A stretch of 64,000 nucleotides of DNA from VGBO01 sp964453335 (GCA_964453335.1 CAYVOK010000007.1:62001-126000); one strand, 5' to 3'. Counted from the stretch's first letter, positions 34,056 to 43,639 are shown. Program-made: numbers and translations. Notes: generated by a model from the letters alone, not told the origin.

Positions 34056-36530
34056 ATGGCGACGACGGCGTTGCACCCGTACCGGGTCATCGACCTGACG
34101 ACCGACCGGGGTTGGCTCGCGGGGAAGATCCTCGCCGACCTCGGTGCGGACGTGATCAAGGTCGAGCCGCCCGGCGGCGACCCGGGCCGTTCCCGGAACC
34201 TCTTCCTCGACCGGGCCGTGCGCGACCCCGAGGCGAACGCCACCTGGTTGTTCCAGAACCGGGGCAAGCGCTCGATCGTGTTGGACCTCGACGACGCCGC
34301 CGACCGGGCCCGTCTGCTCGACCTCGTACGCGGCGCCGAGATCGTCCTCGAGTCGTTCCCTCCCGGCTGGCTCGAGGCACGCGGGATCGGTCCCGACGAC
34401 CTCCTGGCGGTGAACCCGCGCCTGGTGGTCACCTCCGTCACCCCGTTCGGACGCACCGGCCCGTACCCGGAGGCCGGGTTCGACGGCCCCGATCTCGTGG
34501 TCTCGGCGATGTGCGGGCTGATGTGGCTGTGCGGTGACCCCGACCGTGCCCCCGTGCGCATCTCGGTGCCGCAGATGTTCCGTCACGCCGCGGCCGAGGC
34601 GGCCGCGCAGTCGCTCATCGCCCTGTTCCACGCGAACCGCACCGGGGTCGGCCAGCACGTCGACGTGTCCGCGCAGCTCGCCGGCATCCGCACGCTGATG
34701 AACGCGCAGGCGTTCCACCTCCTCGAGGGTCGGGAACTCGCGCGCATGGGTGGCCTCGGCGCGTACAGCCACGCCCGGTTCCGCATGGTCACGCCGTGCA
34801 TCGACGGCCATCTCACGATCCTCCCGCTCGGTGGTCCGATCGGTGGGGCGATGATGCGCTACCTGTTCGACTGGGCCGACCGTGAGGGCGTCGCCGACCC
34901 CGAGGTGATCACGACCGACTTCGCGACGGTGAACTTCGCTGCGATCGACGCGCAGGGTCCCGAGATCGCGAAGCGCTTCTTCGACGGGATCTCCGACACG
35001 ATCGGGCGCCTCTTCGCCCGGCACACGAAGGCCGAGATCTACGAGGTCGCGCTCGAACGGCTGATGCTCATCGCCCCGGTGACGACGATGGCCGACCTGC
35101 GCACCGACGTGCAGCTCGCCGCCCGCGGGTACTTCACCCCCGTCGACCACGACGGCACCGAGATCCACCACGCCGGCCGTTGGGTGCTGCCGAGCCGGAC
35201 ACCGCTCGCGGACACGCCGCGCGCACCCCACGTCGGCGAGCACACCGCCGACGTGCTCGCCGAGCCTTCCCGTGTGCCGGCACCGGTCGGGTCGGAGACG
35301 GCGGAGGACGCGTTCAGCGGTCTGCGGGTGCTCGACCTGTCCTGGGTCGGGGTCGGGCCGATGACCGGCGGGTACCTCGCCTCCCACGGCGCGACGGTGG
35401 TGAAGGTCGAGTCGTCGGTGCGACCCGACATCCTGCGGCTCACCCCGCCGTTCGTCGACGGCCAGCCCGGGCTCAACTCGAGCCACTTCTGCGCCAACAT
35501 GAACGGCGGCAAGCTCGGGCTGGGCCTCGACCTCGGCAGACCCGAGGCCCGGGAGATCGTGCTGCAGCTCGTCGAGTGGGCCGACGTGGTGCTCGAGTCG
35601 TTCACCCCGAAGACGTTGCGCGCCTGGGGCCTCGACTACGCGGCGTTGTCGGCGCGGAACCCATCGATCGTCATGCTGTCGACCTGCATGCAGGGCCAGA
35701 CCGGGCCCCGGGCCGACTACCGCGGGTTCGGGAACCTGATGGGCTCGCTGTCCGGCTTCTACCACGTGACCGGCTGGGAGGACCGCGACCCGGTGATGGT
35801 CTACGGCGCCTACACCGACTTCATCTGCCAGCGGTACTGCACGGCTGCGCTCGTCGCCGCGCTCGACCACCGGCGCCGCACCGGGGAAGGTCAGCACCTC
35901 GACCTCGCGCAGTTCGAGGCGGCCCTGCAGTTCCTCGGCCCGGAACTGCTCGCGTACGAGCACAGCGGTGAGATCGCCGCACGGCACGGCAACCGGGACG
36001 ACGACGCCGCACCGCACGGCGTGTTCCCCTGCCTGCCACGGGCCGACGGGCGGGAGTGCTGGGTGGCGGTCGCGGTGACCACCGACGAGCAGTGGCGGTC
36101 GCTGCGCAGCGCGCTCGGGGACCCGGCCTGGGCGCGCGACCCGGCGCTCGACACCCTCGCCGGTCGCAAGGCCGCCGAGGACCGGCTCGACGCCGAGATC
36201 ACGGCGTGGACGTCGGCGCTCGCTCTCGACGACGTGCTCGCACGGCTGCGGCCCGCCGTGCCGTGCGGCCCGGTCCTCGACGTCCCCGACCTGCACGCCG
36301 ACCCGCAGATCGCCGCCCGTGGCTACTGGGTGCCGCTCGAGCACACCGTGCAGGGCACGGTGCCCTACGACGGCACGGCCGCCCACATGTCCGTCACGCC
36401 CGGTGCCCTCCACAAGGCCGGGCCGTGCCTCGGCGAGGACAGCTTCACCGTGCTCGTCGACGTGCTCGGGATGGACCCCGACGACGTCGCGATGCTGCTC
36501 GCCGACGGGGTCGTCGAGATCACCGGCTGA
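34056..36530 (+). CDS. Double-domain family III CoA-transferase
   Basis: Fusion of two full CaiB/BaiF domains, 824 residues. Domain 1 (about 1-410) starts YRVIDLTTDRGWLAG; domain 2 (about 425-824) starts GLRVLDLSWVGVGPMTGG. Domain 1 keeps an Asp at the catalytic region (FDGPDLVVSAMCGLM); domain 2 has Asn at the aligned place (GFGNLMGSLSGF), so only one half may form the acyl anhydride. CaiB enzymes work as interlocked dimers, and the fusion would make an internal pseudo-dimer. ATG start with upstream GAGGGGCAGGGGG. Confidence 0.85.
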   Translation: MATTALHPYRVIDLTTDRGWLAGKILADLGADVIKVEPPGGDPGRSRNLFLDRAVRDPEANATWLFQNRGKRSIVLDLDDAADRARLLDLVRGAEIVLESFPPGWLEARGIGPDDLLAVNPRLVVTSVTPFGRTGPYPEAGFDGPDLVVSAMCGLMWLCGDPDRAPVRISVPQMFRHAAAEAAAQSLIALFHANRTGVGQHVDVSAQLAGIRTLMNAQAFHLLEGRELARMGGLGAYSHARFRMVTPCIDGHLTILPLGGPIGGAMMRYLFDWADREGVADPEVITTDFATVNFAAIDAQGPEIAKRFFDGISDTIGRLFARHTKAEIYEVALERLMLIAPVTTMADLRTDVQLAARGYFTPVDHDGTEIHHAGRWVLPSRTPLADTPRAPHVGEHTADVLAEPSRVPAPVGSETAEDAFSGLRVLDLSWVGVGPMTGGYLASHGATVVKVESSVRPDILRLTPPFVDGQPGLNSSHFCANMNGGKLGLGLDLGRPEAREIVLQLVEWADVVLESFTPKTLRAWGLDYAALSARNPSIVMLSTCMQGQTGPRADYRGFGNLMGSLSGFYHVTGWEDRDPVMVYGAYTDFICQRYCTAALVAALDHRRRTGEGQHLDLAQFEAALQFLGPELLAYEHSGEIAARHGNRDDDAAPHGVFPCLPRADGRECWVAVAVTTDEQWRSLRSALGDPAWARDPALDTLAGRKAAEDRLDAEITAWTSALALDDVLARLRPAVPCGPVLDVPDLHADPQIAARGYWVPLEHTVQGTVPYDGTAAHMSVTPGALHKAGPCLGEDSFTVLVDVLGMDPDDVAMLLADGVVEITG

Positions 36531-36565
36531 CCGTCCCCCGGGTCGCTTCCGCGGACGAAAAGGGA

Positions 36566-36580
36566 CGGACGTCACGTCCG
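36566..36580. promoter_or_regulatory. Palindromic operator candidate upstream of acyl-CoA ligase
   Basis: CGGACGT-C-ACGTCCG is a perfect 7-bp inverted repeat with one central base, lying 8 bp before the first possible GTG of the ligase gene. Size and symmetry suit a TetR-type dimer site, as commonly controls acyl-CoA genes. No matching regulator gene is in the island, so the binder is unknown. Confidence 0.4.
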
Positions 36581-36596
36581 CGTTATCGTGCGCACC

Positions 36597-38138
36597 GTGA
36601 ACATCGCGATGCTCCTCGACCTCCCCTCGATGATCTGCTTCGACCAGACGGCGGTCATCGACTCCGACGGCACCCCGGTCACCTACGGCGAGCTGCGGGC
36701 GGGCGTCTCGCAGGCTGCGGGACTGCTGCAGTCCCTCGGCGTCGGCGCCGGCGACCGGGTCGGCATCCTGGCCACGAACCGGGCTGCCTTCCTCGAGGTG
36801 CTGTTCGGCACCGCGGCCCTCGGCGGCACGGTCGTGCCGATGAACTACCGGGCCGGCAAGGACGAGGCGGCGCACCTCATGGCCGACTCCGGGACGAAGG
36901 TGCTCGTCGCCGAGTCCCGGTACCGCGACCTGATCGAGTCGACGCGGCCGGCGTCGCTGACCTCGGTGCTGTACTTCGACGGCGACTACCCCGCCGCCCG
37001 TGACGCCGCCGAACCGTTCGAGCTCGTCGAGGACGTCGACGACGACGCGCTGGCGACCCTGCTCTACACGAGCGGCACCACGTCGCTGCCCAAGGGCGTC
37101 ATGCTCAAGCACGGTGCGATCAGCGGCTACGTGATGGGCACGAACGAGTGCGCCGATGGCGAGGACCACGGCCGCACGCTGCTCGCCGCCCCGCTGTACC
37201 ACGTGGCCGGTCTGACCTCGACGATGATCGCCCTGTACTCGGGTCGCGTCGTGGCGATGCTGGCGCAGTTCGAGGCCGGCGACTGGCTCCGCAAGGTCGC
37301 CGAGGAGCGCATCACCCATGCGTTCCTCGTGCCGACGATGATGGCCCGCCTGCTCGACGACCCGGCGTTCGCGTCGGCCGACCTGTCGAGCCTCGAGGGC
37401 GTGACGTACGGCGCGGCGCCGATGCCGCCCGCCGTGATCCGTCGTGCGATCGACGCGTTCCCGCGGACCGTGGCGTTCTCGCAGGCGTACGGACAGACCG
37501 AGACCACGGCGACCGTCGCGGTGCTCGACCCCGACGACCACCGCATCTGGGAGGGCACGCCGGAGGAGCAGGAGCGGCGACTGCGTCGCCTCCGTTCGGT
37601 CGGCAAGGTCCTCGACGACGTCGAGGTGATGATCTGCGACGCCGAGGGCAACGAGGTGCCGCGCAACACCCCCGGCGAGGTGTGGCTGAAGACGTTCCGG
37701 GCGATGGACGGCTACTGGGGGAACCCGGAGAAGACCCGGGTCACCGTCGACACGTCGGGTTGGGTGCACACCGGTGACCTCGGCTACCTCGACGAGGACG
37801 ACTACCTGTTCCTGTCGGGCCGTTCGGGCGACATGATCATCCGCGGCGGCGAGAACATCGCCCCCGAGGAGGTCGAGGCCGTCCTCTACGAGCACCCCGA
37901 CGTGGTCGAGGCGGCCGTCGTCGGCGTGCCGGACGAGACCTGGGGTGAGCGGGTCGTGGCCGCGGTCGTGCTGCGTCCGGGTGTCGAGGCCGAGGCGATC
38001 GCAGCGCACGCCAAGGAGCATCTGGCGAGCTTCAAGCGGCCCGAGGAGATCCTGCTGTTCGACGAGCTGCCCCGGACCTCGACCGGCAAGCTCGTGCGGC
38101 GCAACCTGGTGCCGCTGGTGGAGGAACGCCTCGCCTGA
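36597..38138 (+). CDS. Acyl-CoA synthetase (AMP-binding, FadD type)
   Basis: Adenylate-forming ligase of 513 residues activating a carboxylic acid to acyl-CoA. Motifs: LLYTSGTTSLPKGVM (P-loop), AYGQTE (A5), GWVHTGDLGYLDED (A7) and SGRSGDMIIRGGENIAPEEVE (A8 hinge), with the catalytic Lys in RTSTGKLVRRNL near the end. GTG at 36597 is preferred; an in-frame GTG at 36588 adds three codons. A palindrome just upstream suggests its own control. It probably feeds the CoA-transferases and crotonases next door. Substrate unknown. Confidence 0.9.
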   Translation: MNIAMLLDLPSMICFDQTAVIDSDGTPVTYGELRAGVSQAAGLLQSLGVGAGDRVGILATNRAAFLEVLFGTAALGGTVVPMNYRAGKDEAAHLMADSGTKVLVAESRYRDLIESTRPASLTSVLYFDGDYPAARDAAEPFELVEDVDDDALATLLYTSGTTSLPKGVMLKHGAISGYVMGTNECADGEDHGRTLLAAPLYHVAGLTSTMIALYSGRVVAMLAQFEAGDWLRKVAEERITHAFLVPTMMARLLDDPAFASADLSSLEGVTYGAAPMPPAVIRRAIDAFPRTVAFSQAYGQTETTATVAVLDPDDHRIWEGTPEEQERRLRRLRSVGKVLDDVEVMICDAEGNEVPRNTPGEVWLKTFRAMDGYWGNPEKTRVTVDTSGWVHTGDLGYLDEDDYLFLSGRSGDMIIRGGENIAPEEVEAVLYEHPDVVEAAVVGVPDETWGERVVAAVVLRPGVEAEAIAAHAKEHLASFKRPEEILLFDELPRTSTGKLVRRNLVPLVEERLA

Positions 38139-38139
38139 G

Positions 38140-39384
38140 GTGATCCTCACCGGGTCGGTTCGCACGCTCGACCCCGTCCGCCCTCTGGCGGGCGGGGTCG
38201 TGCTGCGTGCGGGGCGGGTTGCGTCCTTCGACGTCGACCCCGGCGCCGCCGGGGTCGTCCCGTTGCCGCCGGGAGCGGTCGTGTTGCCCGCGTTCGTGGA
38301 CCCGCACCTCCATCTGCTCGCCACGGCGGCGGCCCGTCGCTCGGTCGACCTGTCCGCAGCGCGTTCCTTCGACGAGGTCGCCGACCTGTTGCGCGCCGCC
38401 CCGGGGGCAGGGTGGATCCGGGCCTGGGGGATCGACGAGACCGATCTGGCCGAGCGTCGCCTCCCGACACCGACGGAGATCGATGCCTGGACCGGGGGTC
38501 GTCCGGCGGTGCTGCACCATCGCACCGGGCACGACCGGGTCGCGTCGTCCGCCGTGCAGGGCCGGGAGGCACCGCCGCTCCCTGCGGACGAGCTGCGCGA
38601 CGCGGTCGTCGAGCTCGACGCGACGCTGCTCGCCGCCGGCGTGGTCGCGGTCACCGACGCGACCCACACGAACGACGCCGCCGCGCTCCGGCTCCTCGGC
38701 TCGTTCCCGTGGCGGGTCACGGTGACGGCGATGGTGGGGGCGGACCGCCTGCACGGCGTCACGCCCGGGGCCCGGTTCGGTGCGGTCACCGTGGCCGAGG
38801 CGAAGGTGATGCCGCCGACCGTGGGTGTCGACCGGGTGGCGGAGGTGCTGCGTGCGGTGCACGACGCCGGGTTCGCCGCAGCGGTGCACGCCGTCGACGT
38901 CGACGAGGTCGACGCGACGCTGCGGGGCGTGGTCGCCGGCGACCGGGTGGAGCACGCCGGGCTCGTGCTCCCCGAACAGGTCGACGCGCTCGCAGCGGCC
39001 GGGGTGGTCGTGGTCACCCAACCGGCGTTCGTCGTCGAGCGCGCAGCGAAGTACCGCAGCGAGCTCACCGACGTGGAGCACGCGTGGCTCTACCGGGTGC
39101 GCTCCCTGCTCGACGCCGGTGTGCCGGTGCGCGCCTCCTCCGACGCCCCGGTCGTCGCGCCCGACCCGTTGCGGACGGTCGCGGCGGCGGTCGATCGCAC
39201 GCTCGGTGTCGCCGAACGGGTCGATCTCGCGACGGCGTTCGGTCTCGTGTGCACGCCGCTGCACCTCGGGGGGCCGGCCGACCTCGTGATCCTCGACGCC
39301 GACCCGTTCGTCGTCGGCCCCCGGCGGTGCCGGGTCGTGGCGACGATCCGGGCGGGTGCGATCGTCGCCGGGTCGCTCAGCTGA
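38140..39384 (+). CDS. Amidohydrolase (YtcJ-like)
   Basis: Metal-dependent amidohydrolase of 414 residues. The HxH motif VDPHLHLL sits at about residues 49-56, later ligands are seen in AAVHAVDVD and RVEHAG, and SSDAP carries the final Asp. The beta-barrel ends with ADLVILDADPF, typical of the YtcJ/imidazolonepropionase-like group. GTG start overlaps nothing but follows the ligase stop by one base. Its 3' end overlaps the convergent helicase by 8 bp. It may open a lactam or amide whose acid enters this acyl-CoA island; inference only. Confidence 0.82.
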   Translation: MILTGSVRTLDPVRPLAGGVVLRAGRVASFDVDPGAAGVVPLPPGAVVLPAFVDPHLHLLATAAARRSVDLSAARSFDEVADLLRAAPGAGWIRAWGIDETDLAERRLPTPTEIDAWTGGRPAVLHHRTGHDRVASSAVQGREAPPLPADELRDAVVELDATLLAAGVVAVTDATHTNDAAALRLLGSFPWRVTVTAMVGADRLHGVTPGARFGAVTVAEAKVMPPTVGVDRVAEVLRAVHDAGFAAAVHAVDVDEVDATLRGVVAGDRVEHAGLVLPEQVDALAAAGVVVVTQPAFVVERAAKYRSELTDVEHAWLYRVRSLLDAGVPVRASSDAPVVAPDPLRTVAAAVDRTLGVAERVDLATAFGLVCTPLHLGGPADLVILDADPFVVGPRRCRVVATIRAGAIVAGSLS

Positions 39385-42196
39385 GGACGGCGAGGATCTC
39401 GTCGCCGTAGTTCTCGAGCCGGCTCGGCCCGATACCCGGGCAGGCGGCGAGTTCGGCGAGCGTGCTGGGGGACCGGGCGACGATCGCCTCGATCGTGGTG
39501 TCCCGCATAATCACGTAGGCCGGCACCTTGTCTCGGCGGGCCCGTTCGACACGCCAACGCTTGAGCGCGGCGACGAGCTCCGGGTCGGCGGGGTCCGCGT
39601 CGCTGATACCGATTACCCCCCGGCCGGGTGCCCCGCGGCCCCCCGCTGCGCCCGAACGGCCGGTCGACGGCGCGGCCTGTGCCGGTCGGACGTCGGGGAT
39701 GCCGGGTTCGGCGAGCTCGGCCGGGAACGGGCCGGGTGCCGCGGCGTCGACGACGACGGTCGTGAGGATCGAGCTGCGGGTGAGGGCGACGTGGAACACC
39801 CGCCGTTCCTCGTCGCGATCCCCGGCGAGACGGTGCGGGAACAGGCCCTCCTCGACGCCGTGCACGACCACGTACGGCCACTCGCGCCCCTTCACCCGGT
39901 GCACGGTTGCGAGGTGCACACCACCCGGGTCGGCGACGCCGCCCTCGAGCGCCCGGCGGAGCGTCGTCGGGAACGTCGCCGGGTCCGGGTCGATGCGGGC
40001 CACGGCGATGAGCGCGGCGAGGTCGTCGCCGTGCGCGGAGCGGTCCACCGTCCCCCGCGACCGGTCGAGGGTGTCCATCACCTCACCGAGACCGATGCGA
40101 TCGCGCACCGCCGTGAGCACGTCGGCGGTGGTCGCGGTGGCGGCCAGGGCACCGACGGTCACGACGTCGTCGGCGAAGGCCCGGACCCGGTTCCCGTCAC
40201 GTTCGGCGAGACGGTCGGCGAGGCGGAGCAGCCCGTCGACGTCGCGCTGTTCGCCCATCCACTCGACGACCTTCTGCGACAGACCCCGGCTCGGGCGGCG
40301 CGCCGCCTCGGCGATCGCGCCGGACCGCAACCGGTCGGTGGTGGCGAGGTCGATCCAGGCGAGCGCGGCGCGCACGCCGGCGCGGTCGAGGAACGCACGT
40401 TCCACCGGGCGGGTGGTCGGGATGCCGGCGGCGGCGAGGAGGACCTGGACGGGGAGCAGCGTGGCGTTGACTCGGGTGAGGACGGCGACGTCGGCCGGAG
40501 CGACACCGCGACCGAGGAGCGCTCGAACGGTCGCGACCGTCGTGTCCACGGGGTCGGTGGATCGGTCGACACGGAGGGCATCGGCGTCGTCGACGCGGCC
40601 GGGGGCGGGGCGGATCGTCTTCGGGACGCGGACGGCGAGCCGGCTGAGCGTGTTCGACGCCGCCTGCACGACCGCGGGCGCGCAGCGGTAGTTGACCTCG
40701 AGCGCGTGGTCGCCCGCACCGGGGAACCAGGTCGCGAACCGGACGAGCCACTCGGGGGAGGCACCGGCGTAGCCGTAGATGGTCTGGTCGTCGTCGCCGA
40801 CACCGAAGCAGTCGGCTGCGGGCCCGGCGAGGAGCCGGACGAGCAGCAGGTGCGCCGGGGTGAGGTCCTGGAACTCGTCGACGAGCAGCACCCCGCATGC
40901 CGCGCGTGCGGCACGCCGGGCAGCCGGGTCGGTGCAGAGGCGTTCGATCGCTGCGACGACCTGCTCGTCGAAGTCGAGTGCGTCCGCCTCGGCGAGGCGG
41001 GCCCGGTAGGCGGGCACCACGTCGACGAGATCGTCGACGTCGCCGCCGAAGTCCGCCTGGACCGCCGCCGGGTCGCCGAAACCGAGTCGGACCGCCGTCA
41101 ACGCCTCGAGCCAACGGGCGAGCGGGTCGCTGTTCGCGCGGCGTGGGACGGTCACGAGACCGCCGAGGATGCGGCGCACGTCGACCTCGCCGAGCGTGCG
41201 TCGGCGTCGACCGTCGGCGGGGGCGAGGAACGGCCCGTCGCCGTTCACGATCGCGAGGGCGAGGCTGTTCAGGGTGCGCACGTGCAGCGCCGGCAGATCG
41301 CCGGTGCGATCACGGATCTCGTCGGCGGCGCGGCGGTTGAACGCGACGAGGCAGGTGGCACGGGCAGGCACCCCCCAGCCGTCGAGGAGGAGCCGGGCCC
41401 GTTCGGTGAGCACCCGGGTCTTGCCGGCGCCGGCCGGGGCGATGATCCGAGCCCCGCCGCCGGTGTGGGCCACCGCGGCGAGCTGGTCGGGGGCGAGCGC
41501 CGCGTCGGGTTCGGCGGGGCGGATCGGGAGGAGCGTGCCGACCCGCAGGGCCATGGCGGGGACGACCGCCGCCCCGACCACAGCCGGGTCGAAGGGGGTG
41601 AGCGGCCCACCGTCGAGCAGCAGGGGGGTGCCGTCGGGTGCGACCACGTCAGCGCCGTCGCCGCCCGGCGTCGCCCCGAGCCGGACGGCGAGATCGAGCG
41701 GTGCCCACCGTGCACCCGCCGGGTCGCGCGCGTCGATGGCGTTCGAGAACACGAGGTGGGCGAGGCGTTCGCCGGGGATCTCGTAATCGACGCCGAGTTC
41801 CCAGGGAGGAACGGCGACAGCGGCCGTCGCCGCTGCGGCCTCCGCCGGGTCGAGCGTGGCCGGTGCCTCGACGACGAGCCGGCGGCGACCGCTCCATGCG
41901 GCCTGGAGCTCGTCGAGCCGGTCCACTGCGGCGGGGACGCGCGGACAGTCCCGCCACGGGTCGGGGGGTGTCGCGCCGGGCAGGACGACGACGCTCCGCC
42001 CGAGCGCGTCCGGCCCGGCGAGATCCTCGGCGCGCCATGTCGCCGCATCGACCCGGCCGACCTGCGGAGCCGGTTCCGGCGGGACCGACTGGACGGGACC
42101 CACGGCGGGCGCTGCGGGAGGGTGGGCGGCGCAGGCGCGCACCTCTGCCACCGAACCGTGCACCCCGTTGCAGTGTCCGCACCGGATCTCCGCCAC
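39377..42196 (-). CDS. uvrD2: UvrD2-like superfamily 1 DNA helicase
   Basis: DNA helicase of 939 residues. Walker A APAGAGKT is at 253-260, Walker B LVDEFQDLTPAH, motif III GDDDQTIYGYAGA, and motif V/VI in TVHRVKGREWPYVVVHG and RRVFHVALTRS. The last 80 residues form an HRDC domain (LAACPGIGPSRLENYG), the feature of mycobacterial UvrD2. It also has about 230 extra residues before the helicase core, beginning with C-x2-C-x3-H-x8-C (Cys6, Cys9, His13, Cys22), a probable zinc site. Start ATG at 42196. Likely 3' to 5' unwinding in repair. Confidence 0.87.
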   Translation of the reverse strand: MAEIRCGHCNGVHGSVAEVRACAAHPPAAPAVGPVQSVPPEPAPQVGRVDAATWRAEDLAGPDALGRSVVVLPGATPPDPWRDCPRVPAAVDRLDELQAAWSGRRRLVVEAPATLDPAEAAAATAAVAVPPWELGVDYEIPGERLAHLVFSNAIDARDPAGARWAPLDLAVRLGATPGGDGADVVAPDGTPLLLDGGPLTPFDPAVVGAAVVPAMALRVGTLLPIRPAEPDAALAPDQLAAVAHTGGGARIIAPAGAGKTRVLTERARLLLDGWGVPARATCLVAFNRRAADEIRDRTGDLPALHVRTLNSLALAIVNGDGPFLAPADGRRRRTLGEVDVRRILGGLVTVPRRANSDPLARWLEALTAVRLGFGDPAAVQADFGGDVDDLVDVVPAYRARLAEADALDFDEQVVAAIERLCTDPAARRAARAACGVLLVDEFQDLTPAHLLLVRLLAGPAADCFGVGDDDQTIYGYAGASPEWLVRFATWFPGAGDHALEVNYRCAPAVVQAASNTLSRLAVRVPKTIRPAPGRVDDADALRVDRSTDPVDTTVATVRALLGRGVAPADVAVLTRVNATLLPVQVLLAAAGIPTTRPVERAFLDRAGVRAALAWIDLATTDRLRSGAIAEAARRPSRGLSQKVVEWMGEQRDVDGLLRLADRLAERDGNRVRAFADDVVTVGALAATATTADVLTAVRDRIGLGEVMDTLDRSRGTVDRSAHGDDLAALIAVARIDPDPATFPTTLRRALEGGVADPGGVHLATVHRVKGREWPYVVVHGVEEGLFPHRLAGDRDEERRVFHVALTRSSILTTVVVDAAAPGPFPAELAEPGIPDVRPAQAAPSTGRSGAAGGRGAPGRGVIGISDADPADPELVAALKRWRVERARRDKVPAYVIMRDTTIEAIVARSPSTLAELAACPGIGPSRLENYGDEILAVLS

Positions 42197-42258
42197 GAGG
42201 GCTTCCTAGCAGCCGCCGGTGACAGTTCCCGCGACGGGCGCGTCGCTAGCATGCCGCC

Positions 42259-42948
42259 GTGGTCGAACCGGGTTCGGTGATGGAGCGTCTGCTCCGTGGG
42301 GTGGAGCACTTCGAACGTGACGTGTTCCCGCGCGAGCGCGAGTTCTTCGACGGCCTCGCCGCCGGTCAGCAGCCGGCCGTGTTGTTCATCACGTGCGCCG
42401 ACTCACGCCTGCTGCCGAACCTGTTCACGAACACCGTCCCGGGCGAGTTGTTCCTCAGCCGTCACGTCGGGAACCTGGTGCCCGCGTACGGCGGGACGAT
42501 GGGCGGTGTGACCGCGACCATCGAGTACGCCGTGTCGGTGCTCGGTGTGGAGCACGTGATCGTGTGCGGGCACACGGGCTGCGGTGCGGTGCGGGCGATG
42601 CTCGAGCCCGACACCGTGCGCGACCTCCCGGCCGTCCGCGAGTGGGTGCGGCACGCCGAGGCGGCCCGGCGCACCGTCGTCGAGAACAACCCGGGCGCGT
42701 CCACCGAGGAACTGGTCGCGCTGCTCACCGACCAGAACATCGTGTCGCAGCTGTGGAACCTGCGGACCCACCCGGCGGTGGCGTCGGGGCTCGCGAGCGG
42801 GCGTCTCAGCGTGCACGGCTGGCGCTACGGCGTCAGTGACGGCAGCGTGGCCGTGTTCGACGAGACGTCCTCGTCCTTCGTCGCGGCGTCGTCGCTCCTG
42901 CCCGATGCCGGCACCCCGGTCGTCGACCGGTCGAAGCTCGCCCGCTGA
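42259..42948 (+). CDS. Beta-class carbonic anhydrase
   Basis: Interconverts CO2 and bicarbonate, 229 residues. All ligands are visible: Cys46, Asp48 and Arg50 in TCADSR, His105 and Cys108 in CGHTGCGAV. GTG start at 42259 is used; ATG at 42280 is an alternative that begins nearer the usual family N-terminus. It stands alone between divergent uvrD2 and a convergent regulator gene. Its product bicarbonate could influence the class IIIb cyclase at 7.7-11.3 kb, but that link is speculative. Confidence 0.93.
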   Translation: MVEPGSVMERLLRGVEHFERDVFPREREFFDGLAAGQQPAVLFITCADSRLLPNLFTNTVPGELFLSRHVGNLVPAYGGTMGGVTATIEYAVSVLGVEHVIVCGHTGCGAVRAMLEPDTVRDLPAVREWVRHAEAARRTVVENNPGASTEELVALLTDQNIVSQLWNLRTHPAVASGLASGRLSVHGWRYGVSDGSVAVFDETSSSFVAASSLLPDAGTPVVDRSKLAR

Positions 42949-42954
42949 GCGTCC

Positions 42955-43578
42955 TCAGCCGAGGCCGTACTGCTCGGCGAAGCCGTCGAGCAGGTCGGCG
43001 GGCCCGTCGACGACGATGCGACCGCCGGCGACGGCGTCGGCGAGCCGGAGCACCCCGCGCCGGAGCGCGAGCAGGGTGTGGGCGTCGGTGACGACACGCC
43101 CACGCGGCAGTCCGGCCGGCTGGTCGTCGAGCCCGATGTGGAACAGTTCGCCGTCGACGACCACCTCGTAGCTCGCCGTCTCGGTGTTCCGTGGGCGTCG
43201 GGCGTCACTGAGCAGCATCGTGTGGACGGCGTTGACCGGTGGCAGCCGGTCGTCGGTGTCGAGCTCGAGGCGAGGGGTGCCGAACCGGACGAGCGCCGCG
43301 AGCACCGGTTGGATCGCACGACCCTGCTCGGTGAGCAGGTACTCGGGTCGGGCCGGGTTCGACGTGTCGTGGTCGAGGATCCCCTCGGCCACGAGGAGCT
43401 GCAGCCGAGCGCTGAGGAGGTTCGGCGGGATGCCGACGAGTCCCCGTCGGAGCTCCCCGAACCGGCGTGGCCCGTGCACGGCGAGGTCTCGGAGGATGAG
43501 CAACGTCCACCGGTCCCCGACGAGGTCGAGGGCGTAGGCGATGGGGCAGTACTGGTCGTAGCTCCGTTGCTCGGCCAT
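42955..43578 (-). CDS. HxlR-family transcriptional regulator with C-terminal SCP2-like domain
   Basis: Regulator of 207 residues. The winged helix spans residues 8-95: YCPIAYALDLVGDRWTLLIL, then RRFGELRRGLVGIPPNLLSARL and the wing RPEYLLTEQG. The remaining 100 residues are a sterol-carrier-like ligand domain (SYEVVVDGELFHIGLDD). Start is the ATG at 43578; the frame stays open upstream in the regulatory region but without family similarity. It faces a plus-strand gene 148 bp away across an interval with a short dyad, so it may control that gene and itself. Confidence 0.87.
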   Translation of the reverse strand: MAEQRSYDQYCPIAYALDLVGDRWTLLILRDLAVHGPRRFGELRRGLVGIPPNLLSARLQLLVAEGILDHDTSNPARPEYLLTEQGRAIQPVLAALVRFGTPRLELDTDDRLPPVNAVHTMLLSDARRPRNTETASYEVVVDGELFHIGLDDQPAGLPRGRVVTDAHTLLALRRGVLRLADAVAGGRIVVDGPADLLDGFAEQYGLG

Positions 43579-43639
43579 GGTCCGGGTGCTCTCTCCTCGG
43601 CAGTGCAGCCTCGAGTATGCCAGAACATCGAGCCTTGTT

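Noticed and set aside
32904..39068. Very long open frame of about 2050 codons on the minus strand
   Set aside because: It is antisense to five well-supported genes; high GC leaves few stops, and its sequence is low-complexity without family similarity.
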